From Candidatus Bathyarchaeota archaeon (GTDB lineage: Archaea; Thermoproteota; Bathyarchaeia; Bathyarchaeales; Bathycorpusculaceae), in the NCBI GenBank assembly GCA_018396675.1, contig JAGTQX010000003.1, positions 62,001 to 126,000 of the forward strand: a stretch of 64,000 nucleotides of DNA, in the 5' to 3' direction. The position numbers and the translations under genes are program-made. Of this stretch, positions 18,301 to 26,204 are shown piece by piece. Numbering within the stretch: the first letter of the stretch is position 1; every line of letters starts with the position of its first letter. The notes under the pieces were generated by a model, which was given only the letters and a program-made list of their open reading frames with translations, did not search any database and was not told the origin of the DNA.

Positions 18301-19156
18301 AAGCTTCGTTGTTGAAGTACGTCGTCACATGGTATTGAAGAAGCTCCGACAAGTCTTGTATTATAAGCGTCGGCGCGCCCGCATCCATGTTTTCCCTTAA
18401 CCTCTGGTTTATTCGTATTATGTCAACAAGCTTGTGTGTTAAATCATCTTCAGAGCGTATGCCAGATTCCAAGGTTATGGATGGGCGCACATACACTGGT
18501 GGAACTGGTAAAACTTGGAGAACCATCCATTCTGGACGTGCAGTTCTAGGGTCGAATCCTAAAAGTTCAAGGTCTTCGTTTGGTATGCGTTCAAGCCTTT
18601 CCCTAACCATGCTTGGGGTTATCTGTTGAGAACCACTTTCTGGGATTTCCTCGCTGAATTTTGTCGGTTTTTCAAACGTTATCTTGTACTGGGGAGCATT
18701 GCAATGCGGACAAGTTTTCGCTTTGGTTTCCTGAACTATACGTTTAAAAATTTCTTCAGGAATTGTTCCTAGAAGCTGACGGGTTTTGTCTATTCTGGCT
18801 CGAAGTTTTTTAACAGAATCTTCCGGGAGAAGTATCCTTCCGCAGTTTCTGCACGTGGTTCTTAAAAGGTCGTAGATTATTTTGGAGAATTCTATGTGAA
18901 TTATTGGAACCGCGAGTTCTATGTGACCGAAATGTCCTGGGCAACGTATTGCCGTGTTTCCGCATGTTTTGCATCGTTGTCTCGGTTCAAGGGTTCCAAG
19001 TCTTCCATCCATTAGTCCTGCAGTGATTGGGGCACCGTCTTCATCGTAAGTGTCTGGTGTTTGAATTTCAACAACTGAAAGTTTGCGTATTTCTTGCGGA
19101 GAGAACAAGCCGAAACGGATTTCGTCAACAACCTTATGGGAGACTTCAACTGCCAT
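15329..19156 (-). CDS. rpoA: RNA polymerase subunit Rpo1, unsplit (A' plus A'')
   Basis: About 1275 residues in one chain. Most Euryarchaeota and Crenarchaeota split this subunit; unsplit forms are known from Thaumarchaeota, Aigarchaeota, Korarchaeota and eukaryotes. The catalytic magnesium loop N-A-D-F-D-G-D is about one third in. Zinc motifs C-K-T-C...C-P-G-H and C-R-N-C are near the N-terminus, and a C-R-G-C-A-K-C...C-P cluster lies about residue 590. The A'' part starts around E-V-E-D-Q-L-T-P and contains the bridge-helix/trigger-loop region G-E-P-G-T-Q-M-T-L-R-T-F-H. The start is the ATG at 19156, supported by GGAGAG about 8 bases upstream, not the longer reading to 19192 inside rpoB. 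Confidence 0.96.
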   Translation of the reverse strand: MAVEVSHKVVDEIRFGLFSPQEIRKLSVVEIQTPDTYDEDGAPITAGLMDGRLGTLEPRQRCKTCGNTAIRCPGHFGHIELAVPIIHIEFSKIIYDLLRTTCRNCGRILLPEDSVKKLRARIDKTRQLLGTIPEEIFKRIVQETKAKTCPHCNAPQYKITFEKPTKFSEEIPESGSQQITPSMVRERLERIPNEDLELLGFDPRTARPEWMVLQVLPVPPVYVRPSITLESGIRSEDDLTHKLVDIIRINQRLRENMDAGAPTLIIQDLSELLQYHVTTYFNNEASGIPPARHRSGRALKTLSQRLKGKEGRFRSNLSGKRVDFSARTVISPDPNLDINEVGVPIEVAMRLSVPEKVTPWNIEEVRKLVINGPSNYPGALYIIRPDGKRIRLEFVTDREKIAEAIEPGFIVERHLRNGDIAIFNRQPSLHRMSIMAHRVRVLPYKTFRLHLCVCPPYNADFDGDEMNLHIPQSEEAQTEARMLMQVQDQILSPRFGGPIIGAIRDFITAAYLFTRKSSYLTKEEVNRLLIGARYDGPIPEPQIKEPQPLWSGKQIFSLFLPRDLNYVLKASTCRGCAKCLKEECPYDAYVVVKNGELKCGVIDRRSIGAEQSESLLHRIIKDYGTEAGREFINKITRLLKIFITMRGFTYAYEELVLSPAAENKIKKVMERTEQKIAELIESYRNGTLPRLPGQTLEDSFEIYVMNELAKARDESGKIADEDFTLENAGIVMTRTGARGSSLNIGQMSACVGQQAVRGKRIMRGYLGRALPHFKIGDPRPKARGFVYSSYQKGLDCVEFFFHAMGGREGLVDTAVRTQQSGYMQRRLINALEHLRLEYDGTVRSSAGDIIQFKYGEDGVDPAKSDHGRAVNVSRLIEQIRIGMEKGKPASPEYVKDKLKEVEDQLTPLLLSELKQGLAEAKLSKEGVDKAIALTVEHYKRALMEPGEAVGIVSAQSIGEPGTQMTLRTFHYAGVREQNVTLGLPRLIEIVDARRVPSTPIMVIYLDEKHRKSREAAVKIARDILYTTLENVSQAIYQDPVREEIVVELNKTMMEDRGVTLQELKDKVKMANCTVKISGNRIHIKPKKVEILKKLLDKASAFYIKGVPGIKRVLITEEHGEWVIRTDGSNLPKVLEVYGVDTTRTTTNNIHEIAKTLGIEAARNVLIQEAKHVLEEQGLDVDVRHVMLVADMMTATGEVQQIGRHGISGKKASVLARAAFEITVPNIVDAAIKGESDPLEGVTENVIVGQSIPVGTGLVELFMSTSELKKEEKENK

Positions 19157-19157
19157 T

Positions 19158-22100
19158 TTACGCTCTCTCCTTAAGCTTAAGTTTTGGAGCAATACAAAGG
19201 CTCATTAATTCTTGCAGTAGAAGCTTGAAAGCGTAAGAAACTGTTACTGGAGAGATTTTAGCCTTGTCTTCGCATATTTTACAGATGTATTTTCTCTGTT
19301 TCATGTCATAATAGGCGATGTAGCCGCAGTTTTCACAAATATACAACGTGTACTTGTCGGATTCTTCTAAAAGCCTGTCATGCAGAAGCATGGCTGCGCC
19401 GTGTCCAATGAGGCAGTCGCGTTCCATTTCTCCGAATCTTAAGCCTCCGCCTCTAGCTCTTCCCTCAGTAGGCTGCCGCGTCAGCATTTGAACTTGACCT
19501 CTCGCTCTCGCATGTATCTTGTCAGCAACCATGTGGTGAAGTTTCTGGTAATAGACAACTCCAACAAAAACGTCTGCAACAAATTTTTCGCCAGTTACAC
19601 CGTTATAGAAAACTTCTCGGCCAGTATGGCTGAATCCGAGCTTCACTAAGGTTTTACGCAGTTCGTCTGGTTTCTCGCTGATGAACGGTGTGCCGTCAAC
19701 CGTTTTCCCTCTTGCAGCGGCAACTTTGCCAGCTAAAGACTCAACAAACTGTCCAATTGTCATTCTTGAGGGGATAGCATGCGGATTAATTATAACGTCT
19801 GGGACTATGCCTTCTTCTGTGAACGGCATATCTTCTTGTGGAACAATCAGTCCAATTACGCCTTTCTGTCCGTGTCGGGACGCAAATTTGTCGCCTAACT
19901 CTGGGATTCTCTGGTCTCGCACGCGAACTTTGACAAGCTTGCTTCCTTCGCCTGATTCTGTTATGAAAATCGCGTCCACTACGCCTGTTTCTGAAGGCCG
20001 CATGTCCACGGATGTGTCGCGCATTGAGGGCCCTTTAACTTCAAATTCCTTGTATTCCTCTAGGAATCTGGGAGGGCTTGTTCTTCCAATTAGGACATCT
20101 CCGCCTGCCACTTGAGCTTCTAAACTAATTATTCCATCGGGTTCAAGCAGCCTATAATATTGTTCTCCTCTGAAGCCTCTTGTTCCCGGTTCAGGTGTAA
20201 CAAATTTGTCTTTTAATCCGCCCATGTATTGGCGGCATTCAGCCTCGTATATTCGGTAGAAGGTTGAGCGTGCTAGGCCTCGTTCTATTGAGGCTTTGTT
20301 GAATATGAGTGCGTCTTCCATATTGTAGCCTTCGAACGAAAGCACGGCAACTATACAGTTTTGTCCCGACGGACGAAGTTTGTATCCCATTGTCTCCATT
20401 AGGGCGGTTTCAACAAGAGGCGTCTGTGGGTAGTGAAGCACATGGGCCCTAGAGTCTACGCGTAATGGAAAATTCGTGGCAAAAATGCCCAAGGCTTGTT
20501 TAGCCATTGCTGCTTGATAAGAGTTGCGTGGCGATTGGTTATGTTCAGCGTATGGTATGGTTGACGCGCAGATTCCAAGAATTGTATGTGTTGCAATTTC
20601 TAGGTGAGTGTGTTCGGGGGTTAGTTCTTCATGGTTTATGGCGACGTAAGCGTTTTCTTCCTCTTCAGCATCCAAATATTCGATTAAGCCGTTTTTGACA
20701 AGGTCCTCCCAAGCCCATTCTCCGCGGGCAATTTTCTCAATATGTTCACGTTGCAGTTTTGGAACACCATTTTCAACTATTATTAGCGGGCGCCTCACTC
20801 TTCCCTCGTCACAGTTCACGTAAACTTCTTCTCTCTCGCCGTGAACCTTAGAAAAGTGGGCAATGTTAACTTCTGTTGAGATTTCGCCGTTTCTCCGTCG
20901 CTGCCTAAACTCTTGCGTCAGCTTTTCAGGCGAAGCGCAGTATCCAACGATGTTTCCGTCAACAAAAACTTTAGCGCCGAAACTTTTCAGAGTCTCATTT
21001 GCTTCGTAAACTGGCGTGACACCCATGCTGAAGAGAACTTGTTTAATCTTTTCTGGATTAACTCCAACAGAAATGCACGCTGACAGGGCCAGGTTTTTCA
21101 CCAAGCCACAGTTTGAGCCTTCAGGGGTTTCGTTTGGGCATAGGCGCCCCCAATGTGTTGGGTGAAGGTCTCTTGCTTCAAAGTTCGGCTGGCTTCTGCT
21201 CAGCGGAGACTGTAATCTCCGCAAGTGGCTTAAGGTTGAAAGGTAATTTGTTCTGTCCAGAAGCTGGGTTACTCCGACTCGTCCTCTTCCCCAGTTTCCA
21301 GTTGCAAGTGCGTGTTGAAGCCTCTCTGTGATTATTCCAGGGCGTACGGCCGCTGAAACGGTTATTATTGGACCTTTGACACCTATTCTTTCAAGCTGAT
21401 ATTTTATATCGCGGATAAGGTTTCTAAAGGCTACGCGGAAGAGGTCAGCCAAAAGCGGGCCTGCAAGCCTCAAACGCTTGTTTTTGAAATGGTCTTTGTC
21501 GTCTGGTTTTCTTCTTCCAAGCTTTAATTCAATTACTCTGCAAGCCATTTCGCCCAAGAATAGAGCCTTGTCTTTTCGGCTTTGGCTTGTTCTGCCTAGA
21601 TGTGGCAAGAAGTTTTTGTCTATTGCGTTTTCAGCCTTTTGTATGCGGTATTCTTCGACTTGTCCGTGGGCTACTCTGTTTCCAATAAAAGTGATTGCAT
21701 CTTTAACAGTGTCGACTCCCACGGCCTTTTCGAAGGACGGTTCCAACTCGCTTTGGATCGCCTCTTCTAGGGAAACTGCCTCGGCGATTTCCTTGTCTGA
21801 CTCCAACCCTAAAGCGCGCATTACGATAACGAAGGGAACTTCTGTTGGCACTCCGGGCAATGTAACGTACAAGGCGCCGTCAGACTTCATTTTAAGCTCT
21901 ATTCTGGCTCTGAATCCAACGGTTGTCGAGAAAAGTTTAGCTTGGTAAACTGGCGTGGCGCCTTTCTCGTCTATATCCACTATTATTCGGTTTGGAGCCA
22001 AGTCCTCCATAGCAACGATTACACGTTCAGAACCGTTTACAACAAAGTAGCCGCCTGGATCGTCTGGGTCTTCTCCGCAGGCTATTAGTTCTTCGCGTGA

Positions 22101-22523
22101 AAGTTGCGACAGGAAACACAGTTTAGACTTTAGCATTACTGGGATGTTCCCAATATAGACGAGTTCAGTGTCCTGTTCTCTTCCATCCACAACAGGTGTC
22201 ATTTCAAGGGCTACTGGCGCGGCGTATGTCAAGTTGCGGAGCCTAGCTTCAATTGGGTATATTTCATGTTTTGTTCCGTCAACCTCTGTAACATATGGGC
22301 CGCTTATCCGTGTTTGCGGATCAATTATCCAGATTTGTCCAAGTTTAACCTTGTAAGGAGATTCTGGAACTTCTATTGGGATTTCGCCAACCTCGTCTAT
22401 GACTTCCTGTAAACCGTGATCGATGAATTCGTTATAGGAATCCAAATGTTGGCGAACCAGTCCTTTTTCTTTAAAAAATGTTTTCAACAAAATGTTAGCG
22501 TCTTCTTTTGAAAGTTCAACCAT
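19158..22523 (-). CDS. rpoB: RNA polymerase subunit Rpo2, unsplit (B)
   Basis: 1121 residues in a single chain. Lobe and fork sequences include the S-Q-P-N-F-E-A-R-D-L-H-P-T-H-W-G-R-L-C-P region with N-E-T-P-E-G and N-C-G-L. The hybrid-binding part has G-D-K-F-A-S-R-H-G-Q-K-G and G-G-L-R-F-G-E-M-E-R-D. A zinc ribbon C-E-N-C...C-K-I-C is near the C-terminus. Methanogens and some halophiles split this gene. It starts the rpoB-rpoA-eL30-nusA operon; the usual rpoH (Rpo5) gene is not upstream. Confidence 0.97.
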   Translation of the reverse strand: MVELSKEDANILLKTFFKEKGLVRQHLDSYNEFIDHGLQEVIDEVGEIPIEVPESPYKVKLGQIWIIDPQTRISGPYVTEVDGTKHEIYPIEARLRNLTYAAPVALEMTPVVDGREQDTELVYIGNIPVMLKSKLCFLSQLSREELIACGEDPDDPGGYFVVNGSERVIVAMEDLAPNRIIVDIDEKGATPVYQAKLFSTTVGFRARIELKMKSDGALYVTLPGVPTEVPFVIVMRALGLESDKEIAEAVSLEEAIQSELEPSFEKAVGVDTVKDAITFIGNRVAHGQVEEYRIQKAENAIDKNFLPHLGRTSQSRKDKALFLGEMACRVIELKLGRRKPDDKDHFKNKRLRLAGPLLADLFRVAFRNLIRDIKYQLERIGVKGPIITVSAAVRPGIITERLQHALATGNWGRGRVGVTQLLDRTNYLSTLSHLRRLQSPLSRSQPNFEARDLHPTHWGRLCPNETPEGSNCGLVKNLALSACISVGVNPEKIKQVLFSMGVTPVYEANETLKSFGAKVFVDGNIVGYCASPEKLTQEFRQRRRNGEISTEVNIAHFSKVHGEREEVYVNCDEGRVRRPLIIVENGVPKLQREHIEKIARGEWAWEDLVKNGLIEYLDAEEEENAYVAINHEELTPEHTHLEIATHTILGICASTIPYAEHNQSPRNSYQAAMAKQALGIFATNFPLRVDSRAHVLHYPQTPLVETALMETMGYKLRPSGQNCIVAVLSFEGYNMEDALIFNKASIERGLARSTFYRIYEAECRQYMGGLKDKFVTPEPGTRGFRGEQYYRLLEPDGIISLEAQVAGGDVLIGRTSPPRFLEEYKEFEVKGPSMRDTSVDMRPSETGVVDAIFITESGEGSKLVKVRVRDQRIPELGDKFASRHGQKGVIGLIVPQEDMPFTEEGIVPDVIINPHAIPSRMTIGQFVESLAGKVAAARGKTVDGTPFISEKPDELRKTLVKLGFSHTGREVFYNGVTGEKFVADVFVGVVYYQKLHHMVADKIHARARGQVQMLTRQPTEGRARGGGLRFGEMERDCLIGHGAAMLLHDRLLEESDKYTLYICENCGYIAYYDMKQRKYICKICEDKAKISPVTVSYAFKLLLQELMSLCIAPKLKLKERA

Positions 22524-22858
22524 GTTTTACCAACCCCGCAACAATCCCGTTTTTCGCTAATCGGTAAAGGAGACTACGTGATGCGGGTTTTTTCAAATTT
22601 TCAATTTCCTCCAGTTTTGGATCATCCGGCTTAAAAAGTCTCCATTATATTGAAGCTAAACGCTTAAAACTGCACAGCTCACTAATAAACTTTTTTGTTG
22701 TTAACTCAATGTTTTAGCCTACTTGTTAAGAAATATAACCTATTGGGACCTTTCCTCACTTAACTTTGGTTGGTTTTCATTCAGCTTCCAGATTTATTAG
22801 CCATTGAGACTTGACAGTCGGTAAGCTTAAATTTGCATTATCCAATTTGAAACATTGG
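22524..22858. other. Intergenic region between rpoB and tRNA-Leu
   Basis: 335 bases without a supported gene. On the minus strand it must contain the rpoB promoter; an A/T-rich stretch around 22638-22652 is a possible TATA. On the plus strand GCTTAAATTT (about 22824-22834) lies about 27 bases before the tRNA and fits its TATA box. rpoH, normally next to rpoB, is not encoded here on either strand. Confidence 0.5.
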
Positions 22859-22980
22859 GCGGCGGTAGCCAAGCCAGGTCAAAGGCGGAGGACTCAAGAT
22901 CGGCGCTGGAAGGTTTAAAGCCCCTATGAGCCATCCTCTCCCGTAGGGGTTCGCCGGTTCGAATCCGGCCCGCCGCACCA
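22859..22980 (+). tRNA. tRNA-Leu(CAA) with an archaeal intron
   Basis: Acceptor arms GCGGCGG (22859-22865) and CCGCCGC pair fully, followed by A and an encoded CCA. The T arm is G-C-C-G-G-T-T-C-G-A-A-T-C-C-G-G-C. A long variable arm (CCC-GTA-GGG) marks a class II tRNA. The anticodon loop CTCAAGA gives anticodon CAA at 22895-22897, reading UUG leucine. Anticodon stem GAGGA (22888-22892) pairs with TCCTC (22934-22938) only after removing a 34-base intron at 22899-22932, position 37/38. The intron forms a canonical bulge-helix-bulge: CUCA (22893-22896) pairs with UGAG (22927-22930), with three-base bulges AG/A and CC/A at the cut sites. Confidence 0.96.
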
Positions 22981-23328
22981 AAACTGTGAAAATGTTTTGT
23001 TGTGTGTGGAGTGTTTTTGTGTTTACGTTGTAGTTTTGTTGCACTCTTCCGCCATAATGTTTATTAAGACTCACTATACAATAGGTTGCGTTTCAAGGTG
23101 TAACAAAATGAGAAAACAAATAGAAAATTTCCCAATTCAAAGAAAAAAGGAACTAAAATTTGAGTTGCCAACAAATGAACTTTTGATATGTGAAAATTTC
23201 ATACGCAGAAAACCAGTTTAGACTGTTTAAAGATGACTTCTCAATATATGCGTTTAAAAATACATTGGTTGGGCAAAAAATATATTCTGCCATTTGATTA
23301 GAAACTCAAACATTTAGAACAACGAACA
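22981..23328. other. Intergenic region between tRNA-Leu and nadA
   Basis: 348 bases holding the tRNA 3' flank, the possible small peptide at 23108-23221, and a TATA-like AAAAATATATT (about 23276-23286) for nadA. Nothing else was recognised. Confidence 0.4.
23108..23221 (+). CDS. Possible 37-residue basic peptide
   Basis: A short open frame beginning at ATG 23108 with AAGGTGT (23095-23101) six bases before it and a TTTATTAA-like element near 23060. The product is charged, with several Lys/Arg, and has no recognised domain. The ribosome site is better than chance, but codon evidence is too short to judge. Confidence 0.3.
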   Translation: MRKQIENFPIQRKKELKFELPTNELLICENFIRRKPV

Positions 23329-24258
23329 TTGCAAAGGCGAATCTGGTTGGAGTTAGTTGACAAAATAAACAAGTTAAAGAAAGACAAAAAAGCGGTGATT
23401 CTTGCCCACAATTATCAAAGACCAGAAGTGCAAGATATAGCAGATTATGTCGGCGACAGCATAGAACTAAGCAAGAAAGCCATGGACGAAAAAGACGCGG
23501 AGATAATAGTTTTCGCCGCTGTTGATTTTATGGCTGAATCCGCGGCTATTCTTAATCCGGAAAAAAAAGTTTTGCTGCCTTCTGCGGGCGCACGCTGTCC
23601 AATGGCTCAAATGCTCACAGTCGATGAGATCAAAAGGTGGAAGGTACATTACCCGCTTTTACCATTGGTTTTGTACGTGAACACGTTGGCTTCAGCTAAA
23701 GCTTACTGCGATATATGCTGCACTTCCGCGAACGCTGTTGAAGTTATAAACTCTTTAAACGCTGAGACAGTGCTTTTTGGGCCGGATCACAACCTTGCGG
23801 AGTACGTCCAGGAAAAAACGGGAAAAACGGTTATACCAATTCCTGAACGCGGCTTTTGTCCAACCCATCTGCTTTTCCAACCTGAAGAAGTACAAATTCT
23901 TAAGTTGCAGCACCCAGAAGCGGTTGTTATGGTGCATCCAGAATGCACTGCTGAAATGCGTAAAATAGCCAACTTCGTGGGAAGCACGTCTCAAATGTGC
24001 AAATATGCGAAGGAGAGCGCGGCTAAAACATTTATTGTTGCCACCGAAGAAGGGCTTCTGCATCGTTTGAGAAAGGACAACCCGAAAAAACAGTTTATTC
24101 TGGCTTATGAGGGCGCCGTGTGTCCTAATATGAAGCTGAATACTCTGGAGAGGATTTACATATCCCTAAAAGAGGAAAAGCATGTCGTCACTGTACCTGA
24201 ACCAATAGCAAGTAAAGCACGAAAAGCTCTGGAAAGAATGTTCGAGGTAAGGCATTAA
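23329..24258 (+). CDS. nadA: Quinolinate synthase
   Basis: 309 residues, usual length. It condenses iminoaspartate with dihydroxyacetone phosphate to quinolinate in NAD synthesis and needs a [4Fe-4S] cluster. The substrate-binding A-H-N-Y-Q motif is near residues 26-30, and D-F-M-A-E-S-A near 67. Cluster cysteines are in the G-A-R-C-P-M (about 88), in G-F-C-P-T-H or H-P-E-C, and in the G-A-V-C-P-N-M segment near the end. Substrate histidines H-P-E and F-G-P-D-H are present. The start is a TTG with no good Shine-Dalgarno, so it is somewhat uncertain. No nadB or nadC is adjacent. Confidence 0.94.
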   Translation: MQRRIWLELVDKINKLKKDKKAVILAHNYQRPEVQDIADYVGDSIELSKKAMDEKDAEIIVFAAVDFMAESAAILNPEKKVLLPSAGARCPMAQMLTVDEIKRWKVHYPLLPLVLYVNTLASAKAYCDICCTSANAVEVINSLNAETVLFGPDHNLAEYVQEKTGKTVIPIPERGFCPTHLLFQPEEVQILKLQHPEAVVMVHPECTAEMRKIANFVGSTSQMCKYAKESAAKTFIVATEEGLLHRLRKDNPKKQFILAYEGAVCPNMKLNTLERIYISLKEEKHVVTVPEPIASKARKALERMFEVRH

Positions 24259-24271
24259 ATGGCGTGTACAG

Positions 24272-24688
24272 TTAAAGCGAGACTATCATTGTCTTGAGCA
24301 GTTTGACGCCTCTTTTTGATGATAGCTCGTCGCTTAGTTTTCTGATTTCTGCGGCGTCGCCTTTGACGGCTATGGCTTCTAGGCATTCGTCTTCACTCAG
24401 ATGAATGTGCATTGTTGAGGATATTATGCTTGTGTATTGATGCTGCACGTCTGTTAAAGTGTCCTCTAATCCTCTAACTTCATGATCGTATAGAAGCATC
24501 AAAATTCCAGCTTGCCTTCCTTTTTCCTCCCGAAGCCATTTGCGTTCAGAAACAAAAAGCCTCACAGCATCTTGAACAGCTTTAGAACGGTTTTCATACC
24601 CAATTTTACGAATAACCTCGTCAAACTCTTTCAGTAGATCTGGCGGGAAGGTTACACTTATCCGCACTATCTTTGCACTTTTTGTCAT
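24272..24688 (-). CDS. nikR: Nickel-responsive regulator NikR
   Basis: 138 residues from the ATG (a GTG nine bases upstream is possible). The N-terminal ribbon-helix-helix (about 5-45) has the R-I-S-V-T-F-P strand and the N-R-S-K-A-V-Q-D-A-V helix. The C-terminal ACT-like domain has the full square-planar nickel set: His 83, His 94, His 96 and Cys 102 (numbered from this start), spaced exactly as in the E. coli protein (0, +11, +13, +19). It binds DNA when loaded with Ni(II). It is divergent from an ECF-like membrane gene, which is the probable target. Confidence 0.93.
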   Translation of the reverse strand: MTKSAKIVRISVTFPPDLLKEFDEVIRKIGYENRSKAVQDAVRLFVSERKWLREEKGRQAGILMLLYDHEVRGLEDTLTDVQHQYTSIISSTMHIHLSEDECLEAIAVKGDAAEIRKLSDELSSKRGVKLLKTMIVSL

Positions 24689-24720
24689 AGATGCCACGAT
24701 TCATCTTTGTGTAGTCTGCA

Positions 24721-24770
24721 CATAAAGTTTTTATGCAAAAAAGTATTACACTTATAAAAAAATGTATTAC
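24721..24770. promoter_or_regulatory. Candidate NikR operator in the divergent promoter
   Basis: Two elements stand out between nikR and the membrane gene. CATAAA-GTT-TTTATG (24721-24735) is a perfect inverted repeat. Two GTATTAC direct repeats (24743-24749 and 24764-24770) are 21 bases apart start to start, two helical turns. Either could be the NikR site. An A/T-rich TTATAAAAAA between the direct repeats (about 24752-24761) looks like the TATA element for the plus-strand gene, so binding there would block transcription. Confidence 0.45.
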
Positions 24771-24783
24771 GGAGAATTAATAA

Positions 24784-25311
24784 ATGCACTTCAAACCACT
24801 AGACATAGCCTCAATAGCCATCTTTTCAGCAATCTGGGCCGTGCTAAACCTAACACTAGGGCGGCTCGGGTTTACATTGTTCCAGCTACCCATATTCTGC
24901 GACTTATCAGTTTATCTCTCTCTGCTATTAGCTACATGGGTTTCTGGCAAAACGGGAACACCCTCAGCGGTCGGTGTAATCGGAGCCATGATAGTGCTGA
25001 CCATTCAACCATCATCAACGCAAATGATAGGCTTCCTAACATCAGCCATCATTTTTGACGCTTTAATGATATTCTGCAAGCATAGAATTAGCATTAAACC
25101 CTACAACATGGCTGTGGCAACTATTGCAACAATGATATCTGCCTATTTTGCAGGGGTAGTTATTGGAACAGTCTTTATGGGAAGATCATTAGAGTGGGCG
25201 TTGACATTCTGGGGCGTGTGGCATTTGATAGGCGGAATAATAGGCTTAATAATCGCTATACCAGTAATAGGAGCACTCGAAAAGGCAAAAGCAAAGGAAG
25301 TAAAAGCATGA
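24784..25311 (+). CDS. ECF transporter S-component-like membrane protein, probably metal-linked
   Basis: 175 residues with about five to six hydrophobic segments separated by short loops, the size and layout of an ECF substrate-binding (S) component. Residue 2 is histidine, as in the nickel/cobalt proteins NikM/CbiM, but the rest of the N-terminus does not follow them. It is divergent from nikR and overlaps the FmdE/DUF1893 gene at ATGA. Nickel uptake is therefore the best guess from context. No ECF ATPase or T component is adjacent; a shared one elsewhere would be needed. Confidence 0.65.
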   Translation: MHFKPLDIASIAIFSAIWAVLNLTLGRLGFTLFQLPIFCDLSVYLSLLLATWVSGKTGTPSAVGVIGAMIVLTIQPSSTQMIGFLTSAIIFDALMIFCKHRISIKPYNMAVATIATMISAYFAGVVIGTVFMGRSLEWALTFWGVWHLIGGIIGLIIAIPVIGALEKAKAKEVKA

Positions 25312-26198
25312 CTAATGAAACAGAAGAATTGAAGCATGAGATGAAGAATGCTGAAAACCTTCATGGACACTTAGGCCCTTTCTTGGTCATCGGCGTAAAA
25401 ATTGCGAGACTTGCAAAGAAAACACTGAATTTAGATCCGTCAAAACATAACGAGTTGCAGGTAACCGCAACACTGCCACTTTTAACACCATTTTCATGCA
25501 TTATCGACGGAATCCAAGCATCAACCAAATGCACCATTGGAAACCGACGACTTAAAGTAGAAAACTCGAAACGGGACATTACGGTTAAATTCGAACTTAA
25601 AGATTTTAGCAAATCGCTGGAAATACAAGTTATTCCTGACGCTGTAGAAATGCTGATGAGTCAACTTGCTAAAGGAGCATCAAACGAGGAACTTGCGTGG
25701 AAAATAGCGTCAATGCCTGAAAATCAGCTGCTAACAATCAAAAATGGATGGAATCAAAACTTGGAGAAAATTACAGATTTGGAAAAGGCCAAACGAAGAT
25801 TAAAAAGTGAAAATTTAACCCTTTCAATAGTTAAGAAATCGGAAATAATTTTTGAAAGCAGAACCCATGGAATTTTCGGTTTTCTAGAAGCGATAGAAAA
25901 ACTTGGAGACAAGTTAAGGGACGCGTCTGTTGCGGATAAAATTGTCGGCAAAGCCATAGCTTTGCTATGTATCTACGCTAAAGTTAAGGCCGTTTATGCT
26001 TTAACTATGAGCAAAGAAGCAGAGCATGCATTAAAAGAGTGCGGCGTTTATTTTGAACGAGATAAGCTTGTTAATGAAATATTGGATGCTTCCGGAAAAG
26101 AAATGTGCCCCTTTGAAAAAATTGCTTTAACAATTGTCGACCCGAATGAAGCCTATAGAAAATTTAAAGCCTTACAAAGTTTAATACTTAAGCGATGA
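25308..26198 (+). CDS. FmdE-like plus DUF1893 fusion protein
   Basis: 296 residues from the ATG overlapping the previous stop; a longer upstream reading is rejected because it runs through the membrane gene. The N-terminal half is FmdE-like, with N-L-H-G-H-L-G-P-F near residue 16, where the family usually has H-G-H-L-C-P-G: the metal-ligand cysteine is glycine. The C-terminal half (about 165-290) matches DUF1893: F-E-S-R-T-H-G-I, V-A-D-K-I-V-G-K-A-I-A-L-L and M-C-P-F-E. The fusion, with NikR and an S-component-like protein in the same locus, suggests metal handling or delivery. Function is otherwise unknown. Confidence 0.75.
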   Translation: MTNETEELKHEMKNAENLHGHLGPFLVIGVKIARLAKKTLNLDPSKHNELQVTATLPLLTPFSCIIDGIQASTKCTIGNRRLKVENSKRDITVKFELKDFSKSLEIQVIPDAVEMLMSQLAKGASNEELAWKIASMPENQLLTIKNGWNQNLEKITDLEKAKRRLKSENLTLSIVKKSEIIFESRTHGIFGFLEAIEKLGDKLRDASVADKIVGKAIALLCIYAKVKAVYALTMSKEAEHALKECGVYFERDKLVNEILDASGKEMCPFEKIALTIVDPNEAYRKFKALQSLILKR

Positions 26199-26204
26199 AC
26201 CGGA

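Noticed and set aside
17879-18338. Plus-strand open frames inside rpoA and similar antisense frames in rpoB, ligase and mutase genes
   Set aside because: They mirror conserved coding sequence on the other strand, lack ribosome sites and look like no protein family.
15329-19156. C-R-G-C-A-K-C cluster in Rpo1 as a novel iron-sulfur insertion
   Set aside because: A comparable cysteine-containing region occurs in other archaeal Rpo1 sequences at this place as far as I recall, so it is not clearly new.
22560-22640. A GTGATGC word and a reverse-strand GGATGATCC as possible C/D box RNA
   Set aside because: No matching D box at the right distance and no rRNA-complementary guide recognised.
23058-23082. 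A stretch resembling the core of the phage T7 promoter (GACTCACTATA)
   Set aside because: No phage genes are nearby and upstream promoter bases do not match; treated as coincidence.
25194-25307. N-terminal extension of the FmdE/DUF1893 gene into the upstream membrane gene
   Set aside because: The ATGA overlap at 25308 gives a complete FmdE start; the extension is basic low-complexity sequence in the wrong frame of a clear gene.
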